The notes under the pieces are model-generated. The model had not been told where the DNA came from and did no database searches. It saw only the letters and a list, made by a program, of their open reading frames with translations. Made by a program: the position numbers and the translations under genes. Positions 1 through 8,593 of a stretch of DNA of 64,000 nt are shown one piece after another. The stretch is from contig NZ_JACIIV010000005.1 in the NCBI RefSeq assembly GCF_014205635.1, positions 1 through 64,000 of the forward strand, in the 5' to 3' direction. This DNA is from Polymorphobacter multimanifer (lineage in GTDB: Bacteria > Pseudomonadota > Alphaproteobacteria > Sphingomonadales > Sphingomonadaceae). How positions within the stretch are numbered: the stretch's first letter is position 1; every line of letters begins with the position of its first letter.

Positions 1-178
1 CAAACCGGCAGCAGCGCCTGAGCCAAACCACGATCTCAAGAACCAGGGGCCTGACAAGCTGCTGCTGCCGCGACCAAGGCTAACCCAGATCGTCCGGCCA
101 ATATACAGGGCCTGCGGCCCCAGCCGCCGGAGGCTTTGTTTCTTTTCCTTGGGCGCTCGGTCCCCGGCGGGGCCATGG

Positions 179-198
179 ATGCCGGCGTGCGCCGGCAT
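179..198. repeat. perfect 9-bp inverted repeat, REP-like
   Basis: Two arms, ATGCCGGCG (179-187) and CGCCGGCAT (190-198), form a perfect inverted repeat with a 2-nt spacer just beyond the 3' end of the IclR gene. No T-tract follows on either strand, so it is not a standard intrinsic terminator. The wording GGATGCCGGC...GCCGGCATGAC resembles short palindromes often scattered between genes in alphaproteobacteria; that likeness is from memory and copy number cannot be counted here. The rest of 1-221 shows no gene; a stop codon in frame 1 at 19-21 could be the end of a gene entering from the left. Confidence 0.5.
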
Positions 199-221
199 GA
201 CAGGTGGTGGGCTGGCTGGGC

Positions 222-1010
222 CTAGAGCCCGCGGGTGACGGCCTGGGCGGCGATCATCAGTTGGGGGAGGATGTGTTTTTGCATGTCTTCGGTGGTCATG
301 CGGGCGGAGGGGCAGCAGACGTTTAGGGCGGCGAGGACGCGGCCTTCTCCGTTGCGGATGGGGACCGAGATTGAGCCGAGGCCGATTTCGAGTTCCTGGT
401 CGACGATCGAGAAGCCGTCGATGCGGGCGGAATCGATGGCGGCGCGGAGCTTGACCTTGGAGGTGATGGTGTTGGGAGTGAGCTTTTCGAGCGAGACGCG
501 GTCGAGATAACGGTGGAGCATCTCGTCGGGCTCGGCGGCGAGGAGGACGCGGCCGGTGGAGACGGCGTGTGCCGGGGTGCGACTGCCGACGGTGATCGAG
601 ACATTGACCAGCCGCTCCGAGGTGGCGCGGGCGATATAGGTCACATAGTCGCCGGTGAGGACCGCGACAAAGGCCGATTCCTGCAGATTGCGCGACAGGT
701 CGTTCATGATCGGCTGCACGACATCGAGAATGCCCATCGAGGAGAGGGCGGAGTAGCCCAGTTCGAGAATCTTGGGCTTGAGGCTGAACATCTTCTCGTC
801 TTTTTCGGCATAGCCTTCGCGGACCAGCGTGAGCAGGAAGCGGCGCACGGTGGCGCGGGTCATGCCGGTGGCGCGAGCGATTTCCGAAAGCGTCATTTTC
901 GGGCGCGAGCGGGTGAAGGCGCAGATGACTTCGAGGCCGCGGGCCAGCGAGTTGACGTAATCGCGGTCGCTGCCCTCACCGGCATCGAGATCGGCTAGCT
1001 CGGTTTTCAT
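222..1010 (-). CDS. IclR-family transcriptional regulator (PcaR/PobR-like)
   Basis: A 262-residue protein with the two-domain IclR layout: an N-terminal winged helix-turn-helix at about residues 20-85 (SLARGLEVI, then MTLSEIARATGMTRATVRRF) and a C-terminal effector-binding domain ending with SISVPIRN and ALNVCCPS. Family members sense aromatic or other small acids and control neighbouring catabolic genes. It lies 45 nt downstream of, and on the same strand as, the semialdehyde dehydrogenase, so the two may be co-transcribed, and it is a natural candidate to regulate the divergent dehydrogenase/aminotransferase promoter. The ligand cannot be read from sequence. The family call is firm; the pathway link is inference. 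Confidence 0.9.
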   Translation of the reverse strand: MKTELADLDAGEGSDRDYVNSLARGLEVICAFTRSRPKMTLSEIARATGMTRATVRRFLLTLVREGYAEKDEKMFSLKPKILELGYSALSSMGILDVVQPIMNDLSRNLQESAFVAVLTGDYVTYIARATSERLVNVSITVGSRTPAHAVSTGRVLLAAEPDEMLHRYLDRVSLEKLTPNTITSKVKLRAAIDSARIDGFSIVDQELEIGLGSISVPIRNGEGRVLAALNVCCPSARMTTEDMQKHILPQLMIAAQAVTRGL

Positions 1011-1055
1011 GCGATCGACTGTCCCAACCTGTTCAGCACTGCTTTGTTCTAAACG

Positions 1056-2495
1056 TTACAACCCTGCAATACACAGATATTTCGTCTCCAGAAACTCGGT
1101 GATGCCTTCGTGCCCGCCTTCACGGCCGAGGCCCGACGCCTTCCAGCCGCCGAAGGGAGCGCCTTCATAGCTGGTGGCGCCGGTGTTGACGCCGACGATG
1201 CCATATTCGAGCGCCTCGCCGAACCGCCAGATGCGGGCGGCATCGCGGGTGAAGAAATAGGCGGCGAGGCCGAATTCGGTGTCGTTGGCGGCTGCCAGCG
1301 CCTCGGCCTCGGTTTCGAAGCGGAACACGGGCGCCACCGGCCCGAAGGTCTCTTCATGGGCGATGAGCATGTCCGCCGTGGCGCCGGTGAGGACGGTGGG
1401 GTCGAAGAAACTGCCGCCGAGCGCGTGGCGGCCGCCGCCGGTGGCGACATGCGCGCCGTGCTCCAGCGCATCGGCGATATGGGCCTCGCATTTGGCGACG
1501 GCAGCCATGTCGATGAGCGGGCCCTGCTGGATGCCATCGGCCATGCCATCGCCAAGCGGCATGGCTTCGACCGCCTTGACCAGGGCGGCGACGAAGCGAT
1601 CATGGATGCCGGCCTGCACATAGATGCGGTTGGCGCACACGCAGGTCTGGCCCATGTTGCGAAATTTCGTGGCGATGGTGCCGGCGACGGCGGCTTCGAG
1701 GTCGGCATCGTCGAAGACGACGACAGGAGCGTTTCCACCCAGCTCGAGGCTGAGCTTCTTGATGGTGTCCGCCGCGCGCGCCATCAGCTTGCGGCCGACT
1801 TCGGTAGAGCCGGTGAAGGTGAGCTTGCGGACGAGCGGATGGGTGGCGAGACGATCCCCGACGGCACCGGCGGCACCGGGGACGACGTTGAAGACGCCGG
1901 CGGGGACGCCGGCGCGCGCACCCAGCTCGGCAAGGGCGAGCGCCGAAAGCGGCGTGGCCGACGCGGGCTTGAGCACCATGGTGCAGCCCGCGGCGAGGGC
2001 CGGGGCGGCCTTGCGCGGGATCATCGCCATCGGGAAATTCCACGGCGTGATGGCGGCGACGACGCCGATCGGCTGGCGCAGCGCGAACAGCCGGCGATCG
2101 GGGGCGTTGCTGGGGATGATATCGCCATAGATGCGCTTGGCTTCATCGGCGTACCAATCGAAGAAGGCGGCGCCATAGGCGATCTCGCCGCGGGCTTCGG
2201 CGATGGGCTTGCCCTGCTCGGCGGTGAGCAGCTGGGCGAGCTCCTCCTGATTCTCCATGATGAGATCGTGCCAGCGGCGCAAGATCGTGGCGCGTGCCTT
2301 GGCGGTGAGCGCCGACCAGGCAGGGAGAGCGGCATTGGCGGCGTGGATGGCGGCATCGGCTTCGGCCTCGCCGCCCTTGGGGACTTCGGCGAGCAGGGCG
2401 CCGGTGCTGGGGTTGCGGACTTCGATCGTGCCCAGGCCCTCGGGGCGAACCCATTCGCCGGCAATGAACAGGTCGGTTTTCATCAGGCTTGTCAC
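1056..2495 (-). CDS. gabD: NAD(P)-dependent succinate-semialdehyde dehydrogenase-like aldehyde dehydrogenase
   Basis: An aldehyde dehydrogenase of the GabD type that would oxidise succinate semialdehyde (or a similar omega-semialdehyde) to the acid. Family landmarks: ITPWNFPMAM, the coenzyme-binding FTGSTEVGR, general-base Glu in LELGGNAPVV (about residue 251) and catalytic Cys in GQTCVCANR (about 285). The start chosen is GTG at 2495, which has GGGAG at 2501-2505 five bases upstream and gives about 479 residues; ATG at 2483 or 2525 would be alternatives without that spacing. It is divergent from a class-III aminotransferase, so together they could turn an omega-amine or GABA into succinate. 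Substrate assignment is inferred from family and context. Confidence 0.85.
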   Translation of the reverse strand: MTSLMKTDLFIAGEWVRPEGLGTIEVRNPSTGALLAEVPKGGEAEADAAIHAANAALPAWSALTAKARATILRRWHDLIMENQEELAQLLTAEQGKPIAEARGEIAYGAAFFDWYADEAKRIYGDIIPSNAPDRRLFALRQPIGVVAAITPWNFPMAMIPRKAAPALAAGCTMVLKPASATPLSALALAELGARAGVPAGVFNVVPGAAGAVGDRLATHPLVRKLTFTGSTEVGRKLMARAADTIKKLSLELGGNAPVVVFDDADLEAAVAGTIATKFRNMGQTCVCANRIYVQAGIHDRFVAALVKAVEAMPLGDGMADGIQQGPLIDMAAVAKCEAHIADALEHGAHVATGGGRHALGGSFFDPTVLTGATADMLIAHEETFGPVAPVFRFETEAEALAAANDTEFGLAAYFFTRDAARIWRFGEALEYGIVGVNTGATSYEGAPFGGWKASGLGREGGHEGITEFLETKYLCIAGL

Positions 2496-2522
2496 GGTAG
2501 CTCCCAAGGCGGTTTGGGGCAG

Positions 2523-2609
2523 CATAGCGCACAGAAAGACGCAATGCGAACAAAATGCCCTGCTTGTCGGCAGCTTTTCCGCCGCTTATTGTCGGCCACA
2601 TAGCGCACA
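2523..2609. promoter_or_regulatory. divergent promoter region with 11-bp direct repeats
   Basis: The identical 11-mer CATAGCGCACA occurs at 2523-2533 and again at 2599-2609 in the gap between the divergent dehydrogenase and aminotransferase genes. The copies are 76 bp apart start to start, close to seven helical turns, so a protein bound at both would lie on nearly the same face. An exact 11-mer twice in a 100-bp control region is unlikely by chance. The nearby IclR regulator is the obvious candidate binder, but that is inference. Confidence 0.4.
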
Positions 2610-2633
2610 AACGTTCGTAAAAAGGCTTGAACC

Positions 2634-4046
2634 ATGACCTTGCAGCCGCCGACGCACAATTTCGAGAACGACTATGCCGAGCTCGACCGGCGCTATGCGT
2701 TTCATCCGTTCACGGCACTTGCCGACCATGAGAAAAATGGCCCGGCGTTCGTGCTGAGCCATGGCGAGGGCAGCACGCTGACCGACACGCAAGGGCGGCG
2801 CTATATCGATGCGCTGGCGGGGCTGTGGTGCGTGAACATCGGCTATGGGCGTGCCGAGATGGGTGAGGCGATGGCCGAGCAGGCGCGAACGCTTTCCTAT
2901 GCGCATGCGTTTTCGTCGATGGCGGCGGACAAGCCGGCGATGCTCTCGGCGCGGCTGATCAACATGGCGCCGGTGCCGATGTCGAAAGTGTTCTTCGGCA
3001 ATTCGGGCTCGGATGCCAATGACACGCAGGTCAAGCTGGCCTGGCTCTACAACAATGCGCTGGGGCGGGTGCACAAGAAGAAGATCATCGCGCGGCAGCG
3101 GGGTTATCATGGCGTGACGCTGATGACCGCGGGTATGACCGGGCTGCCGGGGCTGCATGCCGGGTTCGACCTGCCGCTGCCGATGATCCGCCACACGACC
3201 GCACCGCGGCGGCTGTGGGAAGGCCATGGGCTGAGCGATGCCGAGTTTGCAGCGTCGCTGGCAGCCGACCTGGAAGCGCTGATCGAAGCGGAAGGGGCAG
3301 ACACGATTGCGGCGATGATCATGGAGCCGCTGATGGGGGCGGGGGGCGTGATTGCGCCGCCCGAAGGCTATTATGCGGCGATCCAGCCGATCTTGCGGCG
3401 GCATGACATTCTGCTGATTGCCGATGAGGTGATCTGCGGGTTCGGCCGGCTGGGGCAGAATTTCGGCAGCAGCGTGTTCGGGATGGAGCCTGATCTCATC
3501 ACCATCGCCAAGGGGCTGACCTCGGCGTATTTTCCGCTCTCGGCGTGCCTGGTGTCGGACAAGGTGTGGCAGGTGCTGGCGGGGCCGGCGCATGCGAAAT
3601 TCGGCGCCTTTGGCCATGGCTATACCTATTCGAGCCACCCGATCGGCGCGGCGGCCGCACTTGCGAACCTCGATATCATCGAGCGCGAGGGGCTGGTGGC
3701 GATGGCTGGGGACACCGGGGCGTACATGCAGGCAAAGTTGCGTGCGGCGTTTGGCGACCATCCGCTGGTGGGCGAGGTGCGCGGCCAGGCGCTGATTGCG
3801 GCGGTGGAGTTCGTGAAGGACAAGGCGGCACCGCTGGCGTTCGACCCGGGGTTGAAGGTGGCACCACGAGTGATTGCGGCGGCACGGGCGCGCGGGGTGA
3901 TCGGGCGGGCGCTGCCCAATGCCGATACTGTGGCGTTCTCGCCGCCGTTCGTGATCAGCCGCGAGGAGATCGACACGGTGGTGGCGGCGTTCCGCGATGC
4001 GGTCGATGAGGTGATGGGGGAGCTGCGGGCTTCGGGGGATTTTTGA
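2634..4046 (+). CDS. class-III PLP aminotransferase (omega-aminotransferase family)
   Basis: A 470-residue fold-type I aminotransferase that moves an amino group from an omega-amine or omega-amino acid to a keto acid. Visible motifs: phosphate-binding FGNSGSDAND (121-130), GYHGVTLMTAGMTG, cofactor Asp264 in LLIADEVICGFGR and the Schiff-base Lys293 in ITIAKGLTSAY. Length and motifs match the beta-alanine/putrescine-pyruvate type group. It is divergent from the GabD-like dehydrogenase, which would oxidise the aldehyde it makes. The Shine-Dalgarno sequence is weak (AAAAGG near 2621). It runs convergently into the ThDP enzyme, with only 9 nt between them. Confidence 0.88.
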   Translation: MTLQPPTHNFENDYAELDRRYAFHPFTALADHEKNGPAFVLSHGEGSTLTDTQGRRYIDALAGLWCVNIGYGRAEMGEAMAEQARTLSYAHAFSSMAADKPAMLSARLINMAPVPMSKVFFGNSGSDANDTQVKLAWLYNNALGRVHKKKIIARQRGYHGVTLMTAGMTGLPGLHAGFDLPLPMIRHTTAPRRLWEGHGLSDAEFAASLAADLEALIEAEGADTIAAMIMEPLMGAGGVIAPPEGYYAAIQPILRRHDILLIADEVICGFGRLGQNFGSSVFGMEPDLITIAKGLTSAYFPLSACLVSDKVWQVLAGPAHAKFGAFGHGYTYSSHPIGAAAALANLDIIEREGLVAMAGDTGAYMQAKLRAAFGDHPLVGEVRGQALIAAVEFVKDKAAPLAFDPGLKVAPRVIAAARARGVIGRALPNADTVAFSPPFVISREEIDTVVAAFRDAVDEVMGELRASGDF

Positions 4047-4055
4047 GGCTTCGCT

Positions 4056-5696
4056 TCAGAAGTCCTTGCTGATCGTCACTTCGATCAGGGTGGGCGCCTT
4101 TGCTTCAAGGGCCTTGGTGAAAAGGGCCGTGACTTCGGCATGGGTTTCGGCGCGTTCGGCGTGGACTCCGTGGGCGGCGGCGAGGGCCTGGAAGTCGATG
4201 GCGGGGGCAGCAATGTCCATGGCGACATAGGTGCCGCTGGCCGCACTATGGCCGCCGATGGCGCGGGTGCGCGCCTTGAGGATGCTGTAGCCGGCGTTGT
4301 TGAAGACCAGGATGACGCAGGGGAGCTTGTAATGCGCCAGCGTCCAGAGGGCGGCGGCGGAGTAGAGCAGGCTGCCATCGCCGGAGAGGACGATGAGGGG
4401 GCGGCCGGGTTTGGCGAGCGCCATGCCGGCGGCCCATGGCAGCGCCACGCCGATGCCGCCGCCGCGCATGCCGAACCAGCTGTCCAACTGGGTGGCAGGA
4501 AGCAGGTGGCGGACGGTGTTCATGCCCGAGGACAAGAGCTCCTCGATGATGATGGCCTGCGCGGGGATGAGCGGGCGCAGCGTTTCGAGGACGGCGAGCG
4601 GGTGGAGCGGGGACGCGCTGGCGAGGCTTTGGGCGCGGGCCTGGAGTGCTGCGCGGGCGGTGGCGATCTTGGCTTCGGTGGCATTGCGGGCTTGCGGGCG
4701 GGCAGGGCCGAGCAGGGCGGTGAGATGGGGCAGGGTGGCTGACAGATCGCCGAGAATGGCGGCCTGGGCGGGGAAATTCTTGCCGATTTCGTGGGGGTTG
4801 TCGTCGATGTGGACGAGGGGGATGCCGGGGGGCAGTGCTTCGATGCCGGCGGCCTGGCTCTGGGTGAGGAGGTCGGCGCCGAGCGAGATGATGAGATCAT
4901 GGCCTTCGAGCAAGGTGCGGAAGGCGGGGGCCATGCGGGGCACGCTGCCGGCATAGAGCGGATGATCGGAGGGGAAGGCGGCGGTGTTGGCCATGCCTTC
5001 GAGATGGACGGGCGCGCCGAGAAGCTCGGCGAGGGCGGCAACTTGCGGGTGCGCGGTGCGGGCGGCGTCGCCGGCGAGGATGAGGGGGGTTTGCGAGGCG
5101 GCGATGAGGCGGGCGGCTTGCGCCAGGCTGGCGTGATCGCCGGTGATGCGGGGGCCGATGCGGGTGGGGGCGCCTTCGTCGAGGCCTTCGGGCACGGGGG
5201 CTTCGAGGATATCGCCGGGGATGGAGAGGAAGACCGGGCCCATGGGCGGGGTGAGGGCGATCTTGACGGCGCGGCGGACGGCGCGGGGGAGTTCGTGGAT
5301 GCTGCTGATTTCGTATGACCATTTGACGAGCGGGCGCGCCATGGTGGCGAGATCGTCCCACAGCAGGGGCTCGGTGAGGCGGATGCTGGTATCCTGCTGG
5401 CCGGCAGTGACGAGGATGGGGGCACCGGCGCGGGCGGCGTTGTAGAGCATGCCACAAGCATTGCCGAGGCCCGGCGCTGCGTGGAGGTTGCAGACGGCGA
5501 TCTGCTGGCTCGCCTGGGCGAAGCCATCGGCCATGCCCATCACCACGACCTCGTTGAGGCCGAGGATGTATTGCAGCGCCTGCTCTTCGGCGAGGGCATC
5601 GAGCAGCGGCAGCTCGGTGGTGCCGGGATTGCCGAAGATGTGCGCGACGCCCTCCGAGCGGAGGATGTCGAGCAGGAGATGCTTGCCTCTCCTCAT
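4056..5696 (-). CDS. thiamine diphosphate-dependent decarboxylase (benzoylformate decarboxylase/acetolactate synthase-like)
   Basis: A 546-residue ThDP enzyme with the usual three domains. The N-terminal part has FGNPGTTELP with the cofactor-activating Glu49 (LGLNEVV) and His72 in NLHAAPG; the C-terminal part has the ThDP motif beginning LSGDGSLLYS and ending VFNNAGYSI. Stretches such as VTAGQQ and RPLVKWSYE resemble benzoylformate decarboxylase more than biosynthetic acetolactate synthase, so decarboxylation of a 2-oxo acid is the likelier role; the substrate is unknown. A Thr (GNPGTTE) sits where benzoylformate decarboxylase has its active-site Ser. Its ATG overlaps the stop of the upstream DUF1254 gene as TGATG, implying translational coupling. 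Confidence 0.82.
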   Translation of the reverse strand: MRRGKHLLLDILRSEGVAHIFGNPGTTELPLLDALAEEQALQYILGLNEVVVMGMADGFAQASQQIAVCNLHAAPGLGNACGMLYNAARAGAPILVTAGQQDTSIRLTEPLLWDDLATMARPLVKWSYEISSIHELPRAVRRAVKIALTPPMGPVFLSIPGDILEAPVPEGLDEGAPTRIGPRITGDHASLAQAARLIAASQTPLILAGDAARTAHPQVAALAELLGAPVHLEGMANTAAFPSDHPLYAGSVPRMAPAFRTLLEGHDLIISLGADLLTQSQAAGIEALPPGIPLVHIDDNPHEIGKNFPAQAAILGDLSATLPHLTALLGPARPQARNATEAKIATARAALQARAQSLASASPLHPLAVLETLRPLIPAQAIIIEELLSSGMNTVRHLLPATQLDSWFGMRGGGIGVALPWAAGMALAKPGRPLIVLSGDGSLLYSAAALWTLAHYKLPCVILVFNNAGYSILKARTRAIGGHSAASGTYVAMDIAAPAIDFQALAAAHGVHAERAETHAEVTALFTKALEAKAPTLIEVTISKDF

Positions 5697-6994
5697 CAGG
5701 GGATGCGCTCGGATTCGGTGACGGGGGGGAGGCGGAAGCTGCCGTCGAGCAGCTCGGCCTTGGGGAGATAGGCGCGGAAGACGAGCACGAAGGGCCCGGT
5801 GGGGGAGGGGAGCCAGTTGACGACGCGCTCGCCCTCGGGGCGGTTCGCCTGGATGAAGATATCGGTGCTGCCGTCGCGCTCGGCGCGGAGGTGCTTCGAG
5901 CGATCGCCGACGGCGAAGCGGCTGAGCGCGTTGCCGACGAAGAACAGCCGGCCGTCGCTTTCCTGGGTGTACATGGTGAGCGACCAGAAGCCGCCGATCG
6001 GCATGTTGTAGGGCAGGCGCAGCGTATAGGCCTTGGCGCCGCTCAGGGGTGCGCCGGCGGCGTCGGTGCGGGCGGAGAGATACATCGCCTCGACACGGGG
6101 CAGGGCGCCGAGGCCGCCGAGCGCGATCTGCGATCGGAGCAGGTGATCGTCTTCGTACGTGCCGATGCCGAACTTGGGGTAGGACCAGCCGTTCACGAGA
6201 TCACCGGCGTCGGCGAGGCCGCTGCGCAGCTCGAGGGTGAGGGGGACGAGGGCTTTCGACCATTCGGCAGGGTCGGCCTCCAGGGCTGTGAAGCTGGCGG
6301 CTTGCTGGGCGAGCGTCGAGCTTGGGCCGGCGCGGGCGATGACCTCCTTGACTGCGGCGAGGAAGGCGGCGCCATCGGGGCGGGCCGGGGTGGGGCTGGC
6401 GAAGGCGGTGAGCTCGGTAGCGGGGGCTTCGATGGTGATGCCCTTGAGGGCTTCGCTGGCGGGGCCCAGGTCTTCGGCGCCATTGACGATGACGCGGGCC
6501 AGCAGCCAGCAGTCGCGGCAGGCGAGGCGGAGCGGGATGGTGTCGGCGGGCACGGGGCCGGTGTAGTCGGTGCTCATCAGCGCATAGCGGCCGCCCTGGC
6601 TGCCGGTGCGGGTGCCGAGGATGGCGAGATTGTCGGTCGCCATGCTCATGACGGCGACCGAGTGATAGCGGCCGGGGAGGGCTGGCAGGGTGAGGATGAC
6701 CGGGCCGGCGGCGAGATCGAGAAAGCCCGAGGCGTAGAGCGTATCGTTGTTGGGGGTGGTGACATCCCGGCTTTTTTCGTCGGCGAGGGCGGTGCGATAG
6801 GTGAGGGTGTTGATGGCGGGCATCAGGCTGCGGGTGCGCGCCATGGTGTAAAGCGGGAAGGCGAAGTGATAGGCGTTGAGAAGCGCTGCAGCTTCGGGGC
6901 TTTCGGCGGCGGCTTCGGTGGCGGGCGTCTGGCCGGCGCTGATCGGGCTGGCGGTGGCCAGCAGGGCTGCGGCGGCGATGGCGTAGCGTATCAT
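5696..6994 (-). CDS. secreted DUF1254/DUF1214 domain protein
   Basis: A 432-residue exported protein. A signal peptide is evident (MIRYAIAAAALLATASPISA). The first half carries DUF1254 features (TRSLMPAINTLTYR, TTPNNDTLYASGFLDL) and the C-terminal hundred or so residues DUF1214 features (LPYNMPIGGFWSLTMY, ending WLPSPTGPFVLVFRAYLP). The biochemical function of this widespread family is not established. It is the first gene of a two-gene unit with the ThDP decarboxylase (stop and start overlap). A periplasmic role in handling an organic acid or aromatic compound is only a guess from that neighbour. Confidence 0.85.
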   Translation of the reverse strand: MIRYAIAAAALLATASPISAGQTPATEAAAESPEAAALLNAYHFAFPLYTMARTRSLMPAINTLTYRTALADEKSRDVTTPNNDTLYASGFLDLAAGPVILTLPALPGRYHSVAVMSMATDNLAILGTRTGSQGGRYALMSTDYTGPVPADTIPLRLACRDCWLLARVIVNGAEDLGPASEALKGITIEAPATELTAFASPTPARPDGAAFLAAVKEVIARAGPSSTLAQQAASFTALEADPAEWSKALVPLTLELRSGLADAGDLVNGWSYPKFGIGTYEDDHLLRSQIALGGLGALPRVEAMYLSARTDAAGAPLSGAKAYTLRLPYNMPIGGFWSLTMYTQESDGRLFFVGNALSRFAVGDRSKHLRAERDGSTDIFIQANRPEGERVVNWLPSPTGPFVLVFRAYLPKAELLDGSFRLPPVTESERIP

Positions 6995-7104
6995 TCACGA
7001 TCCTCCCGGGCGTTCGCCCCGTGGCATATCCTGTCACTTGTCGGCGTTAGTGGCGTGTGCGGGCTTTGGCGTAAAGTGCGATTGAAATGCGACAGGAGTT
7101 TGCG

Positions 7105-8013
7105 ATGACCGGGTTCACACAGATTGCGCTGGAGATGGACGGGCCGGTGGCGACGATCACGCTCGATCGCGAGGCGAAGCTCAATGCCTTTACCGCGACG
7201 ATGATGGGCGAGCTGATCGAGGCGTTCGACCGGACCGATGCCGATGATGCGGTGCGCGCGGTGATCGTGACCGGGCGGGGGCGGGCCTTTTGTGCCGGCG
7301 CCGACCTGAGCGCCGGGGCTGCGACCTTCGATTACGACAACCGCGCCGATGCGCCGCGCGGGGGGGAATCGCCGGTGCGCGCGGACGGATCGGTCGATTA
7401 TGGCCATGACGCGGTGCGCGATGGCGGCGGGCGGGTGACCTTGCGGATCTTCGAATCGTTGAAGCCGGTGATTGCGGCAGTCAATGGCCCGGCGGTGGGG
7501 ATTGGCGCCACGATGCAGCTGGCGATGGATGTGCGGATGGCGAGCGAGACGGCGCGGTTCGGCTTCGTGTTCGCGCGGCGGGGGATTGTGCCCGAGGCGG
7601 CATCGAGCTGGTTCCTGCCGCGGCTGGTGGGGATTTCGCAGGCGCTGGAATGGTGTTTTTCGGGACGGGTGTTCGGCGCCGATGAGGCGCTGAAGGGCGG
7701 GCTGGTGCGATCGGTGCATGCAGCCGCCGATCTGCTGCCGGCGGCGCGGGCGCTGGCGCAGGAGATTGCCGAGAATACCGCGCCGGTGTCGGTGGCGCTG
7801 ACGCGGCAGATGCTGTGGCGGATGCTGGGGGCGGCGAGCCCCTGGGACGCGCACCGGCTCGACAGCCGGGCGATCTGGGCGCGCGGGCGCTCGGGGGATG
7901 CCAAGGAGGGGGTGGTGTCGTTCCTCGAGAAGCGCGTGCCGAGCTATCCGGACCGGGTGAGCGAGAACATGCCGGACTTCTTTCCGTGGTGGGAGGAAGA
8001 GCAGTATAAATAA
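7105..8013 (+). CDS. enoyl-CoA hydratase/isomerase family protein (crotonase)
   Basis: A 302-residue crotonase-fold enzyme acting on acyl-CoA thioesters. The oxyanion-hole segments are seen as FCAGADLSAG (62-71) and AVNGPAVGIGATM (125-137), and a catalytic-type Glu at 164 in RRGIVPEAASSW. An acidic loop at about residues 72-108 is longer than in classical hydratases. The start at 7105 has AGGAG at 7094-7098 with 6-nt spacing; the upstream ATG at 7087 lacks one. It stands alone between the ThDP/DUF1254 pair and the GTA cluster. Whether it hydrates, isomerises or does something else to the CoA ester cannot be told. Confidence 0.88.
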   Translation: MTGFTQIALEMDGPVATITLDREAKLNAFTATMMGELIEAFDRTDADDAVRAVIVTGRGRAFCAGADLSAGAATFDYDNRADAPRGGESPVRADGSVDYGHDAVRDGGGRVTLRIFESLKPVIAAVNGPAVGIGATMQLAMDVRMASETARFGFVFARRGIVPEAASSWFLPRLVGISQALEWCFSGRVFGADEALKGGLVRSVHAAADLLPAARALAQEIAENTAPVSVALTRQMLWRMLGAASPWDAHRLDSRAIWARGRSGDAKEGVVSFLEKRVPSYPDRVSENMPDFFPWWEEEQYK

Positions 8014-8032
8014 CCTATATGGATAATTATGA

Positions 8033-8061
8033 TTGACAAGCGTCACGCTTTAGGATAGAGA
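8033..8061 (+). promoter_or_regulatory. possible promoter upstream of the GTA cluster
   Basis: An AT-rich island (about 8008-8038) in otherwise GC-rich DNA contains a perfect TTGACA at 8033-8038. With 17-bp spacing the -10 would be TAGAGA (8056-8061), a weak match. It lies about 75 nt upstream of the first GTA gene and after the crotonase stop. The -35 is convincing and the -10 is not. Confidence 0.35.
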
Positions 8062-8091
8062 TTCGGCATGCTTCAGAAATCCGCCGAAAGG

Positions 8092-8115
8092 GGCCGCCGG
8101 GATCGACCGGCGGCC
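8092..8115 (+). other. leader hairpin before terS
   Basis: GGCCGCCGG (8092-8100) and CCGGCGGCC (8107-8115) form a perfect 9-bp stem with a GATCGA loop in the untranslated leader of the GTA cluster, ending 9 nt before the GGGAGG ribosome-binding site of terS (8125-8130). There is no T-tract, so it is not a classical terminator; it could stabilise the mRNA or tune translation. Confidence 0.4.
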
Positions 8116-8134
8116 ACGGCGGTCGGGAGGTGCC

Positions 8135-8572
8135 ATGGTAAAACGACAGTCGGACTGGCGGTTGGTGGACCGCCGGCGGTTTCTGGCCGCGCTCGCTGAA
8201 CATGGGGATGCGCTGAAGGGGGTGCAGGCGATCGGGCGGCCGTTGCAGGAGGCGTATGACCTGCGCGCTGCCGACAAGAGTTTTGCCGGCAGCTGGACGC
8301 GGGCCGTGGCGATGGCCTGGGACCGGGTGGAGGCGCGGCTGCTGGAACGGCTGCTCGCCACGCCCGAGCCCGATGCGAAGGATGCGCCGGGGCTGGCGCG
8401 CTTGCTCGACACCAAGTTGGTGATGGCCTTGGTGCAGCAGCGGCTGGAGCCGGTGCGGACGTCGGGCCGGGCGGCCAGGGTGCAGCGGCCTGCCAATGCC
8501 GAGGTGACCAGGCTCCGCGCCGAGATCCGCGCGCTGGGCGGATCGCTGCCCGACGACTGGCAGCCGGAATGA
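8135..8572 (+). CDS. GTA-associated small protein, probable small terminase subunit (gp1-like)
   Basis: A 145-residue, basic, helix-rich protein, with GGGAGG at 8125-8130 four bases before the ATG. It has no catalytic motif. Its C-terminal part (PANAEVTRLRAEIRALGG) looks like a short coiled coil. It sits immediately before the large terminase, where GTA clusters carry gp1/TerS, the subunit that binds DNA and presents it to the packaging motor. The TerS call rests mainly on position and size and is inference. Confidence 0.6.
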   Translation: MVKRQSDWRLVDRRRFLAALAEHGDALKGVQAIGRPLQEAYDLRAADKSFAGSWTRAVAMAWDRVEARLLERLLATPEPDAKDAPGLARLLDTKLVMALVQQRLEPVRTSGRAARVQRPANAEVTRLRAEIRALGGSLPDDWQPE

Positions 8573-8593
8573 CTCTTGTGATGCGAGGTGCCG

